A DNA stretch of 64,000 nt from Frankia sp. AgB1.9 (GTDB lineage Bacteria > Actinomycetota > Actinomycetes > Frankiales > Frankiaceae): NCBI RefSeq assembly GCF_016786355.1, contig NZ_JADWYX010000032.1, positions 26,746 through 90,745 on the forward strand. The letters run 5' to 3'. Positions 39,038 to 48,202 of this stretch are shown here, piece after piece. The number at the start of each line of letters is the position of its first letter. The first letter of the stretch is position 1. The notes below the pieces were generated by a model. The model made no database searches. It was not told where the DNA came from and worked only from the letters and a program-made list of their open reading frames with translations. The position numbers and the translations under genes were made by a program.

Positions 39038-39286
39038 GTGGCGGAGAGCGAACCGGCCGAGCAGCGTCGGCCGCTGCTGAAGCTGGTGCGCGGCGACGCG
39101 ACCCCGGAGGAGATCGCGGCGATCGTCGCGGTGCTGGCGGCGCACGCGGCCGCGAACACCGGGCCGGCGCCGCGGCCGGCCCGGTCGGTCTGGGCCGACC
39201 GTGGGTACGCGATGCGGGTCGGCACCGCGCCCGGCGCCAGTGGCTGGCGCACGGCCGGCCGGGTGGCCAGCATGCGTAGCGGGTGA
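39038..39286 (+). CDS. accE: Acyl-CoA carboxylase epsilon subunit
   Basis: 82-residue actinobacterial subunit that binds the beta subunit and strengthens alpha-beta assembly. It shows the typical short conserved patch LLKLVRGDATPEEIAAIVAVLAA and a C-terminal W-x-x-x-GR tail (SGWRTAGRVASMR). GTG 39038 with AAGGAGG five bases before it is much better than GTG 38996, which overlaps the pccB stop. It is 38 bp after pccB, clearly the same operon. Confidence 0.9.
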   Translation: MAESEPAEQRRPLLKLVRGDATPEEIAAIVAVLAAHAAANTGPAPRPARSVWADRGYAMRVGTAPGASGWRTAGRVASMRSG

Positions 39287-39482
39287 TGTTCCTCACCCAA
39301 GCCCGGTGCCAGCCGATCACGAGCGAGTCGTGGACAGGCCGAGGCGCTGGGCGCGGGTGAGTCGACGGGTTCCGGCCAGCGCTTGGCGGGCCCGAGCAGC
39401 GTGGTAGCAGGACTTTCCAGGTAGCAACCTCTGTGGCTTAGTCGCCCTAGACTCGGGCGGGCCGAACGAGGACGGGAGAAAC

Positions 39483-41252
39483 GTGCGCAAGATCCTCATC
39501 GCCAACCGCGGCGAGATCGCCGTTCGGGTGGCGCGGGCCTGCAAGGACGCCGGCTACGCCAGCGTCGCGGTCTATGCGGAGCCCGATATCGACGCCCTGC
39601 ACGTTCGCGTAGCCGATGAGGCGTACGCACTCGGCGGCTCCACCCCCGGTGACTCGTACCTGCGGATCGACAAGATCCTCGACGCGATCGCGAAGTCGGG
39701 GGCCGACGCGGTCCACCCGGGCTACGGCTTCCTGTCGGAGAACGCCGACTTCGCCGAGGCCGTCATCGCCGCCGGGCTGACCTGGATCGGCCCGACGCCG
39801 GACGCGATCCGCCGGCTGGGCGACAAGACCCAGGCCCGGCACATCGCGCTCGCCGTCGGCGCCCCGCTCGCGCCCGGCACCGCCGACCCGGTCGCCGGCG
39901 TCGACGAGGTCATCGCCTTCGCCGACGAGTACGGCCTGCCGGTCGCGATCAAGGCGGCGTTCGGCGGCGGCGGCCGTGGCCTGAAGGTCGCCTGGACGCG
40001 GGACGAGCTGCCCGAGCTGTTCGAGAGCGCGGTCCGCGAGGCCGTCGCGGCGTTCGGCCGGGGCGAGTGCTTCGTCGAGCGTTACCTCGACCAGCCGCGC
40101 CACGTCGAGACCCAGATCCTCGCCGACACCCACGGCAACGTGGTCGTCGTCGGCACCCGCGACTGCTCGCTGCAGCGGCGCTACCAGAAGCTGGTCGAGG
40201 AGGCGCCCGCGCCGTTCCTCACCGACGCGCAGCGCGCCTCGCTGTACGAGGCCTCCAAGAAGATCGCCAAGGAGGCCGGCTACATCGGTGCCGGCACCTG
40301 CGAGTTCCTGGTCGCCAAGGACGGGCTGATCAGCTTCCTCGAGGTCAACACCCGGCTGCAGGTCGAGCACCCGGTGACCGAGGAGACGACCGGCATCGAC
40401 CTGGTGCGCGAGCAGTTCCGCATCGCCGAGGGCGAGGCGCTCGGCTTCACCGACCCGCCGGCGCGCGGCCACTCGATCGAGTTCCGGATCAACGGTGAGG
40501 ACCCGGGCCGCAAGTTCCTGCCCGCGCCGGGCACCGTCACGAAGCTCGTGCTGCCGACCGGTCCCGGCGTGCGCATCGACGCCGGCATCGAGAGTGGCAG
40601 CGTCATCGGCGGGGCGTTCGACTCGCTGCTGGCCAAGGTCATCGTCACCGGCTCGACCCGGCAGCAGGCCCTTGATCGGGCTCGTCGGGTGCTGGACGAG
40701 CTGATCGTCGAGGGCATGGCGACGGCGCTGCCGTTCCACCGCGCGGTGGTCCGGGACCCGGCGTTCGCCCCGGCCTCCGCCGACGAGGCCTTCACGATCC
40801 ACAACCGCTGGATCGAGACCGAGTTCAACAACACCATCCCCGCCTTCACCGGTGGCGCCGATGCCGAGGACGCCGAGGCGGGGCCGCGCGAGACGGTCGT
40901 CGTCGAGGTCGGTGGCAAGCGCCTGGAGGTCGTGCTGCCGGCCGGCCTCGGGGCGTCGAGCGGCGGCTCGGGCGGCGGCGGGCGCGGCGCGGCGCCGAAG
41001 CGCAAGGCCAGCGGCAAGAAGGCCGGCGCCGCCACCGGCAACTCGCTGACCAGCCCGATGCAGGGCACCATCGTCAAGGTCGGCGTCGCGGACGGCGACG
41101 TCGTGGCGGAAGGCGACCTGATCGTCGTCCTCGAGGCGATGAAGATGGAGCAGCCGATCACCGCGCACCGCGCCGGCACCGTCACCGGCCTGACCGCCAC
41201 CGTCGGCGCCGTGGTCCCCAGTGGCACCGTCCTCTGCGAGATCAAGGACTGA
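39483..41252 (+). CDS. accA3: Acyl-CoA carboxylase alpha subunit (biotin carboxylase + BCCP), AccA3 type
   Basis: 589-residue biotin-dependent enzyme. The ATP-grasp biotin carboxylase covers about 1-450: [21 protein letters not shown], the Gly-rich [13 protein letters not shown] loop, and [14 protein letters not shown] Gly/Lys-rich linker precedes the biotin carrier domain, where Lys 554 in EAMKMEQ is the biotinylation site. GTG 39483 follows GGACGGGAGAA. The 196-bp gap from the epsilon gene has a TAGACT word near 39446 that may be a promoter, so it could be transcribed both with and apart from the beta/epsilon genes. It supplies carboxybiotin to PccB and probably to other beta subunits elsewhere. 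The end of the gene is duplicated (41236-41277). Confidence 0.96.
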   Translation: MRKILIANRGEIAVRVARACKDAGYASVAVYAEPDIDALHVRVADEAYALGGSTPGDSYLRIDKILDAIAKSGADAVHPGYGFLSENADFAEAVIAAGLTWIGPTPDAIRRLGDKTQARHIALAVGAPLAPGTADPVAGVDEVIAFADEYGLPVAIKAAFGGGGRGLKVAWTRDELPELFESAVREAVAAFGRGECFVERYLDQPRHVETQILADTHGNVVVVGTRDCSLQRRYQKLVEEAPAPFLTDAQRASLYEASKKIAKEAGYIGAGTCEFLVAKDGLISFLEVNTRLQVEHPVTEETTGIDLVREQFRIAEGEALGFTDPPARGHSIEFRINGEDPGRKFLPAPGTVTKLVLPTGPGVRIDAGIESGSVIGGAFDSLLAKVIVTGSTRQQALDRARRVLDELIVEGMATALPFHRAVVRDPAFAPASADEAFTIHNRWIETEFNNTIPAFTGGADAEDAEAGPRETVVVEVGGKRLEVVLPAGLGASSGGSGGGGRGAAPKRKASGKKAGAATGNSLTSPMQGTIVKVGVADGDVVAEGDLIVVLEAMKMEQPITAHRAGTVTGLTATVGAVVPSGTVLCEIKD

Positions 41253-41277
41253 CCCCGCGAGATCAAGGACTGACCCC
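41236..41277 (+). repeat. 21-bp tandem duplication spanning the accA3 stop codon
   Basis: Two identical 21-bp units (41236-41256, 41257-41277) begin GCGAGATCAAGGACTGACC. The unit length keeps the frame, so a second in-frame TGA lies 21 bases after the first. Confidence 0.95.
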
Positions 41278-41299
41278 GGTCAGGCCCTGAGCACACCCC

Positions 41300-41337
41300 G
41301 AAGCCCCGGTTCCGCCCTCCCGGCGGGCCGGGGCTTC
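41300..41337 (+). terminator. Hairpin terminator of the carboxylase alpha gene
   Basis: GAAGCCCCGG pairs perfectly with CCGGGGCTTC (10 bp) around an 18-base loop, 47 bp after the stop. There is no T-run. Confidence 0.8.
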
Positions 41338-41374
41338 GCACTGCCCGGCCGGCACGCCGCCACCTTCGGGCCTT

Positions 41375-41447
41375 GATCGCCGTTTTGGCCCTCGGGTGGT
41401 TGCAGGAAGGCCCTGATCACGACCATGCGAGGGCCGAAACAGCGATC
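41375..41447. repeat. Dispersed hairpin element E, copy 1
   Basis: 73-bp imperfect inverted repeat with ~29-bp arms (GATCGCCGTTTTGGCCCTC.. against ..GAGGGCCGAAACAGCGATC). It aligns nearly base for base with the element at 51959-52029. Confidence 0.85.
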
Positions 41448-41588
41448 TACGGCGGCCAGGCGACGCCGCCGGACGGGGTGGTGGGGGGGTTCGTGCGGAT
41501 GGCGCCGTCTTTGGCGGTGGCCGACGCGGGGTCGGGGAGTGCTGGGGCGCACGGTTCCGACGGCGACAGGGGTCCGTAGGCTCGGGGC

Positions 41589-42422
41589 ATGGACGGTGGC
41601 AGGGACGCCGCGACGGCCGAAGGCGGCGCGACGATGACAGCGGACGCGAGCACGACGGCGTCTGCGCACGCCGGCACGGCGCCGCAGGCGACAGCGGACG
41701 CCGTCGCGACGACGCAGGCAGCGGAAGGCGCCGCGATGACGACGCAGGCGGGGGTGGACCCCGGCACGACGGCCCAGACCGCGGTGGCCGCTGGCAGCGC
41801 GCCGCAGCCGGGGGTAGACGCCAGCACGCCGATGCAGACGCCGCCCAAGCCGACCGAGTCGACCGAGTCGACGTCAGTGGACGGTGGCGCGGCGGTGACG
41901 CAGCCGCCGTTCGCGGGGCGCGTCTCGTACGTGTTCAGCGGGCGCATGCCGGCGCAGTACGCCGGATGGGTGTTCCAGGACCTGACCGCGCCGGGCTGGC
42001 GGTGGCGCCAGACGCTGCGGTCGGTGCTGATGATGCTGCCGTTCGCGATCATCCTCGCCGTGCTGCCGGGGCCGCCCGGTACCCGGGGCATGTTGGCCGG
42101 GTTCCTGCTGGTGGCCGCCGCGGCGATGGGCCTGATCCTGGCCGGCAGCTTCCGCAACCGGCGGCTGGTCCAGAACGGCTTCCCGCCGATCGTCCGGCCC
42201 GAGGAGGACGAGGACGAACCGGTCGCCAGGCCGGCCTCGGCAGCGCCCGTGGCGGCGCCCACAGCGGCCGAGGCGAGGGCCGCGGACGCGAGCGTCGCTG
42301 ACGCCAAGGTGGCCGCCGCGAAGGCGGACAACGAGGCGGACGCGGGCGTCGCATCATCGACCGGTGTGCCCACGGCCGGGGGTGGCTATGACCCGGAGGA
42401 CCCCGAGGGCATCAACGCCTGA
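41589..42422 (+). CDS. DUF5313-like membrane protein
   Basis: 277 residues: an Ala/Thr/Gln-rich disordered first ~105 residues, then the conserved core VSYVFSGRMPAQYAGWVFQDLTAPGW followed by two membrane helices (about 137-155 and 162-180), then a charged Ala/Asp/Glu tail. The core resembles actinobacterial DUF5313 proteins, in which a Y-x-G-x-x-P-x-x-Y-x-x-W-V-x-D-L segment precedes two helices. ATG 41589 is the longest start; ATG 41634 is possible. Function unknown. Short copies of the stop region (CGCCTGAC) recur in the following 80 bp. The flanking genes on both sides belong to the conserved carboxylase/lpdA neighbourhood. Confidence 0.65.
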   Translation: MDGGRDAATAEGGATMTADASTTASAHAGTAPQATADAVATTQAAEGAAMTTQAGVDPGTTAQTAVAAGSAPQPGVDASTPMQTPPKPTESTESTSVDGGAAVTQPPFAGRVSYVFSGRMPAQYAGWVFQDLTAPGWRWRQTLRSVLMMLPFAIILAVLPGPPGTRGMLAGFLLVAAAAMGLILAGSFRNRRLVQNGFPPIVRPEEDEDEPVARPASAAPVAAPTAAEARAADASVADAKVAAAKADNEADAGVASSTGVPTAGGGYDPEDPEGINA

Positions 42423-42509
42423 CGTTCAGGGCCCGAAGTTCACTGCCGGACCGTTCCCGGCCTGACGTGCAACGCCTGACCTGCGACGCCTGAGGTTCAG
42501 GCCCGAGGT

Positions 42510-42950
42510 TCAGGCTGTCGGGCGGGAGCGGAGCTCGGCGACGTAGTCGTCCGGCGCGCCGGCCTTCTCGGCGCCGTCGGCGATCGCGGTCAGATGCTCG
42601 GCGGACGGCAGTCCGCCCTCGTAGGCGTCGAGCACGTAGGTCCAGGCGAGCATGTCGCCGTCGAGGGTCTCCACGCGTACTCGGATGCGGGTGTAAAGAC
42701 CGGTGTCGGCGCCTTCCCAGACGTCAAGCCGATCAAGGTCGTAACGGTCGAGGTCGAACAGCATCACGTAAACCCGCCCGGCGACATACGGGACGATGGT
42801 GGCGATCGCGCCGTCGACGCCGAGTTGTTCCCCGCCAAACGTAAGCCGCCAGCCCGTGAGCCAGCCGGTCCCGGTCACCGGCGAATGCGGAGCGCGCTCC
42901 TTCATCTTCGCCGGGTCAAGGTTGCTGGCATACGCTGCGTACAGGTTCAT
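42510..42950 (-). CDS. Gamma-glutamylcyclotransferase-fold (GGCT-like) protein
   Basis: 146 residues. The N-terminal LYAAYASNLDPAKM is the family's substrate-binding Y-x-S-N loop, and the barrel strands follow (GTGWLTGWRLTF, GGEQLGV, VYVMLFDLDRYDLDRLDVWEG). The position of the acidic catalytic residue is served by the DVWEG glutamate, as in GGCT-like enzymes. Homologs may act on gamma-glutamyl or other peptides; the true substrate here is not known. ATG 42950 with GAGAG upstream. It diverges from lpdA over a 652-bp region, and an analogous small gene neighbours lpdA in mycobacteria. Confidence 0.8.
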   Translation of the reverse strand: MNLYAAYASNLDPAKMKERAPHSPVTGTGWLTGWRLTFGGEQLGVDGAIATIVPYVAGRVYVMLFDLDRYDLDRLDVWEGADTGLYTRIRVRVETLDGDMLAWTYVLDAYEGGLPSAEHLTAIADGAEKAGAPDDYVAELRSRPTA

Positions 42951-43602
42951 GTCGGCTCTCTCATCCCATCACCCGGGCCAGTCTGGCTCGGCGGCCGGTG
43001 TCGGCCGGGTCGCGAGCGGCGTAAGCACGCACGGGGGCGTGACGGCGAGGCCCGTTCGCCTCGCCATTATGCGACCGGCGGCCCGCTTGATCACACCGGC
43101 CATTCCGTAGACGCTGGCCACATTGGCTAAGCGTGGCGATGACGGGGAATGGGCGGGTGGAGTCCCGCTGGCCGGTGCGTTCGCCGCCGGTCGCCGGAAG
43201 CTCCCGCCGGGGTGTGGCCCCGCGTTGCTCGCCGGCGCGCTACCGGCGAGGACCGTTCGCGGCCCGCGGGCGGGGGCCGACGCTGCGCGCTGGCCCACTG
43301 ACGGTGCCGCGCTGTCGGACGGCGTGACCTGGGCGGGCAGGATGGGGGCCGAGCGACATGCGAACGACGACGGCGGTGAGAACCACGTCAGGCGGGGCGA
43401 CACAGCGGGCCCTCTGACACAGCGAGCCTGCTGACACGGCGGACCCTCTGACCCAGCGAGCCGTCGACACGGCAAGCCGCCGACAACAGCGAGCACAGCA
43501 ATCGAGCACAGCGGCGACCGGGCACGCGCGACGCGACCGGGACCGCGCGGACAGGGCAGGGACACCGGCGTGGCTGGCAGCAGGAATGGCAAGGAGGGGG
43601 CC
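42951..43602. other. 652-bp divergent intergenic region before lpdA
   Basis: No convincing gene: an open frame at 43123-43434 on the plus strand and one on the minus strand have no ribosome site and low-complexity products. The lpdA-proximal part holds an imperfect 34-bp tandem repeat (43410-43443, 43444-43477; core CCCTCTGACMCAGCGAGCC) and further decayed copies of the words GACACGGC and CAGCGAGC up to about 43510. The middle (about 43058-43130) is lower in GC and may contain the promoter of the GGCT gene. AAGGAGG before 43603 is the ribosome site of lpdA. Confidence 0.45.
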
Positions 43603-45051
43603 GTGAGCCGGATCGTCATTCTCGGCGGGGGGCCTGGCGGCTACGAGGCGGCGCTGGTCGCCGCGTCACTCGGGGCCGCCACCACGCTGGTCGACTCGGA
43701 CGGCATCGGCGGCGCGTGCGTCCTTACCGACTGCGTGCCGTCCAAGACGCTCATCGCCACCTCGGAGACGATGACCTCGGTGGCCGCGGCCCCGGCGCTG
43801 GGCCTGGCCGGCCGGGGGGTGCCCGCGCGACCGGCCGGCACCTGGGAGGGCAGCGAGCCGCACCTGACCCCGCCGGAGGTGCTCAGCATCGAGGCGAAAC
43901 GGGTCAACAACCGGGTTCGCGAGCTCGCCCACGCGCAGTCCAACGACATCGAGGCCCGGTTGCGACGGGAGAAGGTCACCGTCGTCCACGGCAAGGGCCG
44001 CCTGGTCGGGCCTCAGGCCGTCGAGACCGACCAGGGCGACGTCTTCATCGGCGACGTGGTGCTCATCGCCACCGGCGCCGCGCCGCGGGTGCTGCCCACG
44101 GCCGAGCCGGACGGCGAGCGGATCCTGACCTGGCAGCAGCTCTACGAGCTCCCGGAGGTGCCCGAACACCTGGTGGTGATCGGCTCCGGCGTCACGGGCG
44201 CCGAGTTCGCCGGCGCCTACCGGGCTCTCGGCGCCGCGGTGACGCTGGTGTCCTCGCGCGAGCGGGTGCTGCCGGGCGAGGACCCGGACGCCGCCATGGT
44301 GATCGAGGACGTGTTCCGCGGCCGGGGCATCGAGGTGCTCAACCGGTCCCGCGCGGCCTCGGTGCGCCGGATCGGCGACGGGGTGCTCGTCGAGCTGTCC
44401 GACGGCCGGACGGTGACCGGGTCGCACGCGCTGATGGCGGTCGGCTCGGTGCCGCGGACGAAGGGCATCGGGCTGACCGAGGTCGGCATCCGCCTCGGCT
44501 CCGGCGGCCACGTGGTCGTGGACCGGATGTCGCGGACGTCGGTGCCCGGGGTCTACGCCGCCGGCGACTGCACCGGCGTGCTGCCGCTGGCCTCCGTCGC
44601 GGCGATGCAGGGCCGGATCGCCATGCGGCACGCGCTCGGTGAGTCGGTGACGCCGCTGCGCCTGGGCACCGTGTCGTCGAACATCTTCACCGACCCGGAG
44701 ATCGCGACCGTCGGCGTCACCCAGCGGATGAAGGACTCCGGCGCGATCGCCGCCGAGGTGGTCACGCTGCCGCTGGCGCGCAACCCGCGCGCGAAGATGC
44801 TCGGCATCTCGGACGGCTTCGTGAAGCTGTTCTGCCGGCCCGGCAGCGGCAGCGTGCTCGGCGGCGTGGTGGTCGCGCCGCGAGCGTCCGAGCTGATCTT
44901 GTCGATCTCGCTCGCGGTCGCCAACGGCCTGACCGCGGAGCAGCTGGCGAACACCTTCTCGATCTACCCGTCGCTGTCGGGCTCGATCACCGAGGTCGCC
45001 CGCATGATGCGCTCCGAAGACCTCTTCGCCGCCTTCGACGAGACCCTCTAA
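43603..45051 (+). CDS. lpdA: LpdA-type NAD(P)H quinone/disulfide oxidoreductase (FAD)
   Basis: 482-residue flavoprotein-disulfide-reductase family member. FAD motif VILGGGPGGYEAALVA; redox segment GGACVLTDCVPSK with Cys 39 and Cys 44 in C-x4-C spacing; NAD motif VVIGSGVTGAEFAG; second FAD motif VYAAGDCTGVLPLA. The C-terminal interface reads YPSLSGSITEVARM and lacks the His-Glu pair of true lipoamide dehydrogenases. Mycobacterial LpdA (Rv3303c) also lacks it and works as a quinone reductase, so the same is likely here. Unlike my recollection of that protein, both cysteines are present. GTG 43603 with AAGGAGG is preferred to GTG 43570. Confidence 0.9.
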   Translation: MSRIVILGGGPGGYEAALVAASLGAATTLVDSDGIGGACVLTDCVPSKTLIATSETMTSVAAAPALGLAGRGVPARPAGTWEGSEPHLTPPEVLSIEAKRVNNRVRELAHAQSNDIEARLRREKVTVVHGKGRLVGPQAVETDQGDVFIGDVVLIATGAAPRVLPTAEPDGERILTWQQLYELPEVPEHLVVIGSGVTGAEFAGAYRALGAAVTLVSSRERVLPGEDPDAAMVIEDVFRGRGIEVLNRSRAASVRRIGDGVLVELSDGRTVTGSHALMAVGSVPRTKGIGLTEVGIRLGSGGHVVVDRMSRTSVPGVYAAGDCTGVLPLASVAAMQGRIAMRHALGESVTPLRLGTVSSNIFTDPEIATVGVTQRMKDSGAIAAEVVTLPLARNPRAKMLGISDGFVKLFCRPGSGSVLGGVVVAPRASELILSISLAVANGLTAEQLANTFSIYPSLSGSITEVARMMRSEDLFAAFDETL

Positions 45052-45071
45052 ACACTCCCGACGACACGCAT

Positions 45072-45204
45072 CCAAGATCCCGACCCTGGATGAACGCCTG
45101 CCCCGTAAGTCGTCCTCGCCCCGAACCACGTTGGGGAGGGCGCTCAGCGCCCGAACCAGGCGGAGCGGCCGAAGGCGCGCAAGCGCCGGTTCCGGCCGAT
45201 CGCC
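45072..45204. repeat. Dispersed intergenic element R, copy 2
   Basis: 133 bp between the convergent lpdA and amidohydrolase genes. It ends exactly at the amidohydrolase stop codon. Shared blocks are GATCCCGACCCTGGA, CCGAACCACGTT, GGGCGCTCAGCGCCCGAACC (hairpin) and GGCGCGCAAGCGCCG (hairpin). It could act as a two-way terminator. Confidence 0.85.
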
Positions 45205-46644
45205 TCAGGACAGGCGAGAGAAGGACTCCAGGGCCGCGCCGGCGAGGAGGCGGACGCCGATGCCGATGGCGCGTTCGTCGACGAGGTAGTCGCCCTGGTG
45301 CAGGTCGTAGGTCTCGCCGCCCGGCGTGCGGGTGCCCAGGCGGGCGAGCGCGCCCGGGACATGGGTGAGGTACCAGCCGAAGTCCTCGCCGCCGAGCGAC
45401 TGGGCGACCGTGGTGGCCGCGCCGTGCCCGAACGCGGCGGTCACAGCGGCGTCGAAGGCGTCGACGAACTCGGCGGCGTTCACCACCGGCGGCACCCCCT
45501 GCCGGTAGTCCACGACGATGTCGGCGCCGAACGGCGCGACGATCTGGTGGGCGAGCTGCTCGATCAGCTCGGGGGCCGTCTCCCAGGTGTCCCGGGACAG
45601 CGTGCGCACCGTCCCGCGTACCTGCGCGGTGCGCGGAATCGCGTTCGGCACCGTGCCGGCCTGCACCTGGCCCCAGACCAGGGCGAGCGCGGAGCGCGGG
45701 TCGATCCGCCGGTTCAGCGCCGCCGGCAGCTGGGTGATCAGCGCGCCGAGCGCGTAGACCAGGTCGACGGTGTTCTGCGGTCGTGAGGTGTGCCCGCCCG
45801 GGCCAGCGAGGGTGATCTCCACGAGGTCGGCGGCCGAGGTGATCGGGCCGGGGCGCAGGCCGATCGTGCCAACGTCCAGCGCCGGGTCGCAGTGCACCGT
45901 GAGCGCGGCGCCGACGGGCTTGAGCACGCCGGCGTCGATGACCTCCAGGGCGCCGCCGGGCATGGTCTCCTCGGCGGGCTGGAAGAGCAGCCGCACGGTC
46001 CCGGGCAGCGGGCTGTGCCGGGCGTACTCGGCGAGCGCGAGGCCGGCGCCGAGGACGACGGTCGTGTGCACGTCGTGGCCGCAGGCGTGGCAGACGCCGG
46101 GAACGGTGGAGGCGTACGGCACGTCCTTGGCGTCCTGCAGCGGCAGCGCGTCCATGTCGGCGCGGAGCATGACGACCGGGCCTTCCACGTCGGCGGCCTC
46201 GTTGGGCCCGCCGGTGGCGATGTCGCACCAGACGCCCGGAATGTCGGCCAGCCGCTGGGGTCGCAGCCCGGCGGCGGTTAGCCGGTCGAGGATCCGCTCG
46301 GCCGTGCGGTGCTCCTGGCGGCCGAGCTCGGGGTGCATGTGCAGGTCCCGGCGGAAGTCGACGAGCTCGGTCTCGTGCCGGGCGAACCAGTCCCGGACGA
46401 ACGAGCTGGCCCGCGTGGCGCCCCAGCCGGCCGTGACACGGCCGTCGGACGCCGCACTGGCGGACGTCGAGCCTACGGGCGACGAACTGACGGGCGACGA
46501 ACTGACGGACGTCGAACTGGCGAGCGTCGAGCTGGCCGGTGTCGAGCTGGTGGGCCGCACGCTCTCCGCGGCCCCGTCGGCGTCCAGTGGGGGCCCCGCC
46601 CCGTCGGTCGCCACCGCAGCCTGTGCGCTCACGTTGTCCGACAT
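45205..46644 (-). CDS. M20-family amidohydrolase (AmiA/AmiB type)
   Basis: Metal-dependent hydrolase of amides or N-acyl amino acids, 479 residues. Catalytic-domain motifs: RRDLHMHPELG, the metal-site CHACGHDVHTT (Cys/His ligands of the M20D group), LFQPAEE with the general-base Glu, GPGGHTSRP in the lid domain, and SLGGEDFGWY near the end. A Ser/Thr/Pro/Ala-rich N-terminal ~65 residues with 5-residue repeats precedes it and is not part of the fold. ATG 46644 (or the GTG just before it) is used rather than the TTG at 46710. Mycobacteria have two such genes (amiA1, amiB1) at this location. The substrate is unknown; zinc or manganese is expected. Confidence 0.9.
   Translation of the reverse strand: MSDNVSAQAAVATDGAGPPLDADGAAESVRPTSSTPASSTLASSTSVSSSPVSSSPVGSTSASAASDGRVTAGWGATRASSFVRDWFARHETELVDFRRDLHMHPELGRQEHRTAERILDRLTAAGLRPQRLADIPGVWCDIATGGPNEAADVEGPVVMLRADMDALPLQDAKDVPYASTVPGVCHACGHDVHTTVVLGAGLALAEYARHSPLPGTVRLLFQPAEETMPGGALEVIDAGVLKPVGAALTVHCDPALDVGTIGLRPGPITSAADLVEITLAGPGGHTSRPQNTVDLVYALGALITQLPAALNRRIDPRSALALVWGQVQAGTVPNAIPRTAQVRGTVRTLSRDTWETAPELIEQLAHQIVAPFGADIVVDYRQGVPPVVNAAEFVDAFDAAVTAAFGHGAATTVAQSLGGEDFGWYLTHVPGALARLGTRTPGGETYDLHQGDYLVDERAIGIGVRLLAGAALESFSRLS
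46461..46550 (-). repeat. 6 x 15-bp in-frame tandem repeat (minisatellite)
   Basis: Six units begin at 46461, 46476, 46491, 46506, 46521 and 46536. Units 2 and 3 are identical (CGGGCGACGAACTGA); the others differ by 2-5 bases. They encode SSTxA/SSSPV pentapeptides in the disordered amidohydrolase N-terminus. Confidence 0.9.
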
Positions 46645-46784
46645 CACGAAAACTTCGACCTTCCCCGGTGGACCCGACTGTTCGACAACGAACACCGGGA
46701 TGGCCCACAAGGCCGAGCAGCGGGATCACCGCCGCGGTGGGGTCAAACCAGCGAGGTCACTCAGCTCATGAGTCACTGAGCTAG

Positions 46785-47927
46785 TTACTGAGCCGGTCGA
46801 CCGATGTTCATCTCCCCTAGCAGGGTATCCACGACGTGGCTGAGATCGCCGCCGGCCCGCCGCGCGGCGGCCCGCTGCCGTTCATAGCTGGCGCCGACGG
46901 TCAGGATGTCCTGGATCGAGGTCAGCTCGGTCGCGCAGCCGAGCCGCCGGGCGACGGGCAGCAGGTCGTCGACCACGTCCGCCAGCTCGTCGCGGACCGG
47001 GCGGGTGGTGCCCCGGTCGTCTATCAGGATCTCCGCGTCGAGGCCGTACCTGGCCGCCCGCCACTTGTTCTCCTGGACCACCCAGCGTCGCGGCACCGGG
47101 AGCGTGTAGCCGCGGTCGAGCTGGATGTTCATCCGGTCGACAAGACACTGCGAGAGCGCCGCGACGGCACCGACCTCCTGCAGCGTCGGAAGTCCGTCGC
47201 AGATCCGCAGTTCGACGGTGCCGAAGTTCGGATGGGGACGGATGTCCCACCAGACCTCGCGGATCGTCTCGATCGTGCCCGACGTGATGAGCGTCTCCAT
47301 GAAACGCTCGAACTGGCCCCAGTCCGCGAGCTGTTGCGGGAGGCCGGCCGTCGGGAGGCTCTCGAAGATCTTCGACCGGCTGGAGGCGAGACCGGTGTCC
47401 CGTCCCAGCCAGAATGGCGACGACGCGGACAGCGCCAGGAAATGCGGGATATAAGCCGTCAGCGCGTTGACGATCGGGAAAGCCTTTTCCCGGGACCGAA
47501 CTCCGACATGCACATGAACACCGAAGATCAGCAAGCGGTGCGCAAGCCACTGCATCTGGTCGACCAGCCGGAAGTAGCGGTCGTTGGTGCTGATCTCCTG
47601 GGTGTTGTACTCGCTGATCGGATGGGTGCCGCTGCACATCAACCCGATTCCGCGCCGCTCGGCGAGGCCCCGCAGCACGTCGATGGTCCCGCTGAGATCC
47701 GCGAGCGCCTCCGGGACGGTGCCGCAGACCCCGGTGATCACCTCGATCGTCGACTCGAACAGCTCGTGCTTGGCCTTTTCGGCGTCCTCGTCGCCGACCT
47801 TGCCGGCGAACTCCTCGAGGATCTCGGTCGAGGCTCCGCGCAGCTGGCGGGTCTGGAGGTCGACCAGCTCCAGCTCCCACTCGATGCCAAGACTGGTGCG
47901 CGGCGACGACGAGAAGGGAATGTGCAC
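46785..47927 (-). CDS. YbdK-family carboxylate-amine ligase (glutamate-cysteine ligase 2 type)
   Basis: 380-residue ATP-dependent ligase of the GCS2 family. Motifs: SLGIEWELELVD at the N-terminus, HELFESTIEVITG, CSGTHPISEY, the FGVHVHVGV metal/ATP strand, and TVELRICDGLPTLQEV. E. coli YbdK makes gamma-glutamyl-cysteine weakly; the physiological substrate of this branch is unknown. GTG 47927 with GGAGGAG five bases upstream is chosen; the frame to 48038 is an extension without family sequence. It lies downstream of the small HTH gene on the same strand but separated by 275 bp and a hairpin. The gene is not part of the conserved mycobacterial-type order. Confidence 0.88.
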   Translation of the reverse strand: MHIPFSSSPRTSLGIEWELELVDLQTRQLRGASTEILEEFAGKVGDEDAEKAKHELFESTIEVITGVCGTVPEALADLSGTIDVLRGLAERRGIGLMCSGTHPISEYNTQEISTNDRYFRLVDQMQWLAHRLLIFGVHVHVGVRSREKAFPIVNALTAYIPHFLALSASSPFWLGRDTGLASSRSKIFESLPTAGLPQQLADWGQFERFMETLITSGTIETIREVWWDIRPHPNFGTVELRICDGLPTLQEVGAVAALSQCLVDRMNIQLDRGYTLPVPRRWVVQENKWRAARYGLDAEILIDDRGTTRPVRDELADVVDDLLPVARRLGCATELTSIQDILTVGASYERQRAAARRAGGDLSHVVDTLLGEMNIGRPAQ

Positions 47928-48149
47928 CCTGGCTCCTCCAGCGGTGTCGGCGGCCGCGAGGCCAGTACCCATCCGGGGCTCAATGCCTATCCGGGCCCCG
48001 GCCGGACATCTGCCCACCCACGGACCGCCGACACGCATCGACCACAGGCGAGACCACTCCGCCCTGCCGGCGGACCACCCGCCAACATGCGGACGCGCGA
48101 CGACGGTCAGACAAACTCCGGCGATCTAAGGTAGGTCGGTTCAGCCGGC

Positions 48150-48171
48150 GTTCGCGGCGATTTCGCCGAAC
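48150..48171 (-). terminator. Hairpin after the HTH gene
   Basis: GTTCG(C)GGCGA pairs with TCGCCGAAC (9 bp with one bulged base) around two bases. It lies 32 bp past the HTH stop. Confidence 0.55.
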
Positions 48172-48202
48172 GGGTGCCATACCTGGAGTAATGGCCGCGG
48201 CG

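Noticed and set aside
43123..43434. 103-codon plus-strand open frame in the gap before lpdA
   Set aside because: No ribosome site, low-complexity product, and it overlaps an equally long minus-strand frame; neither is supported.
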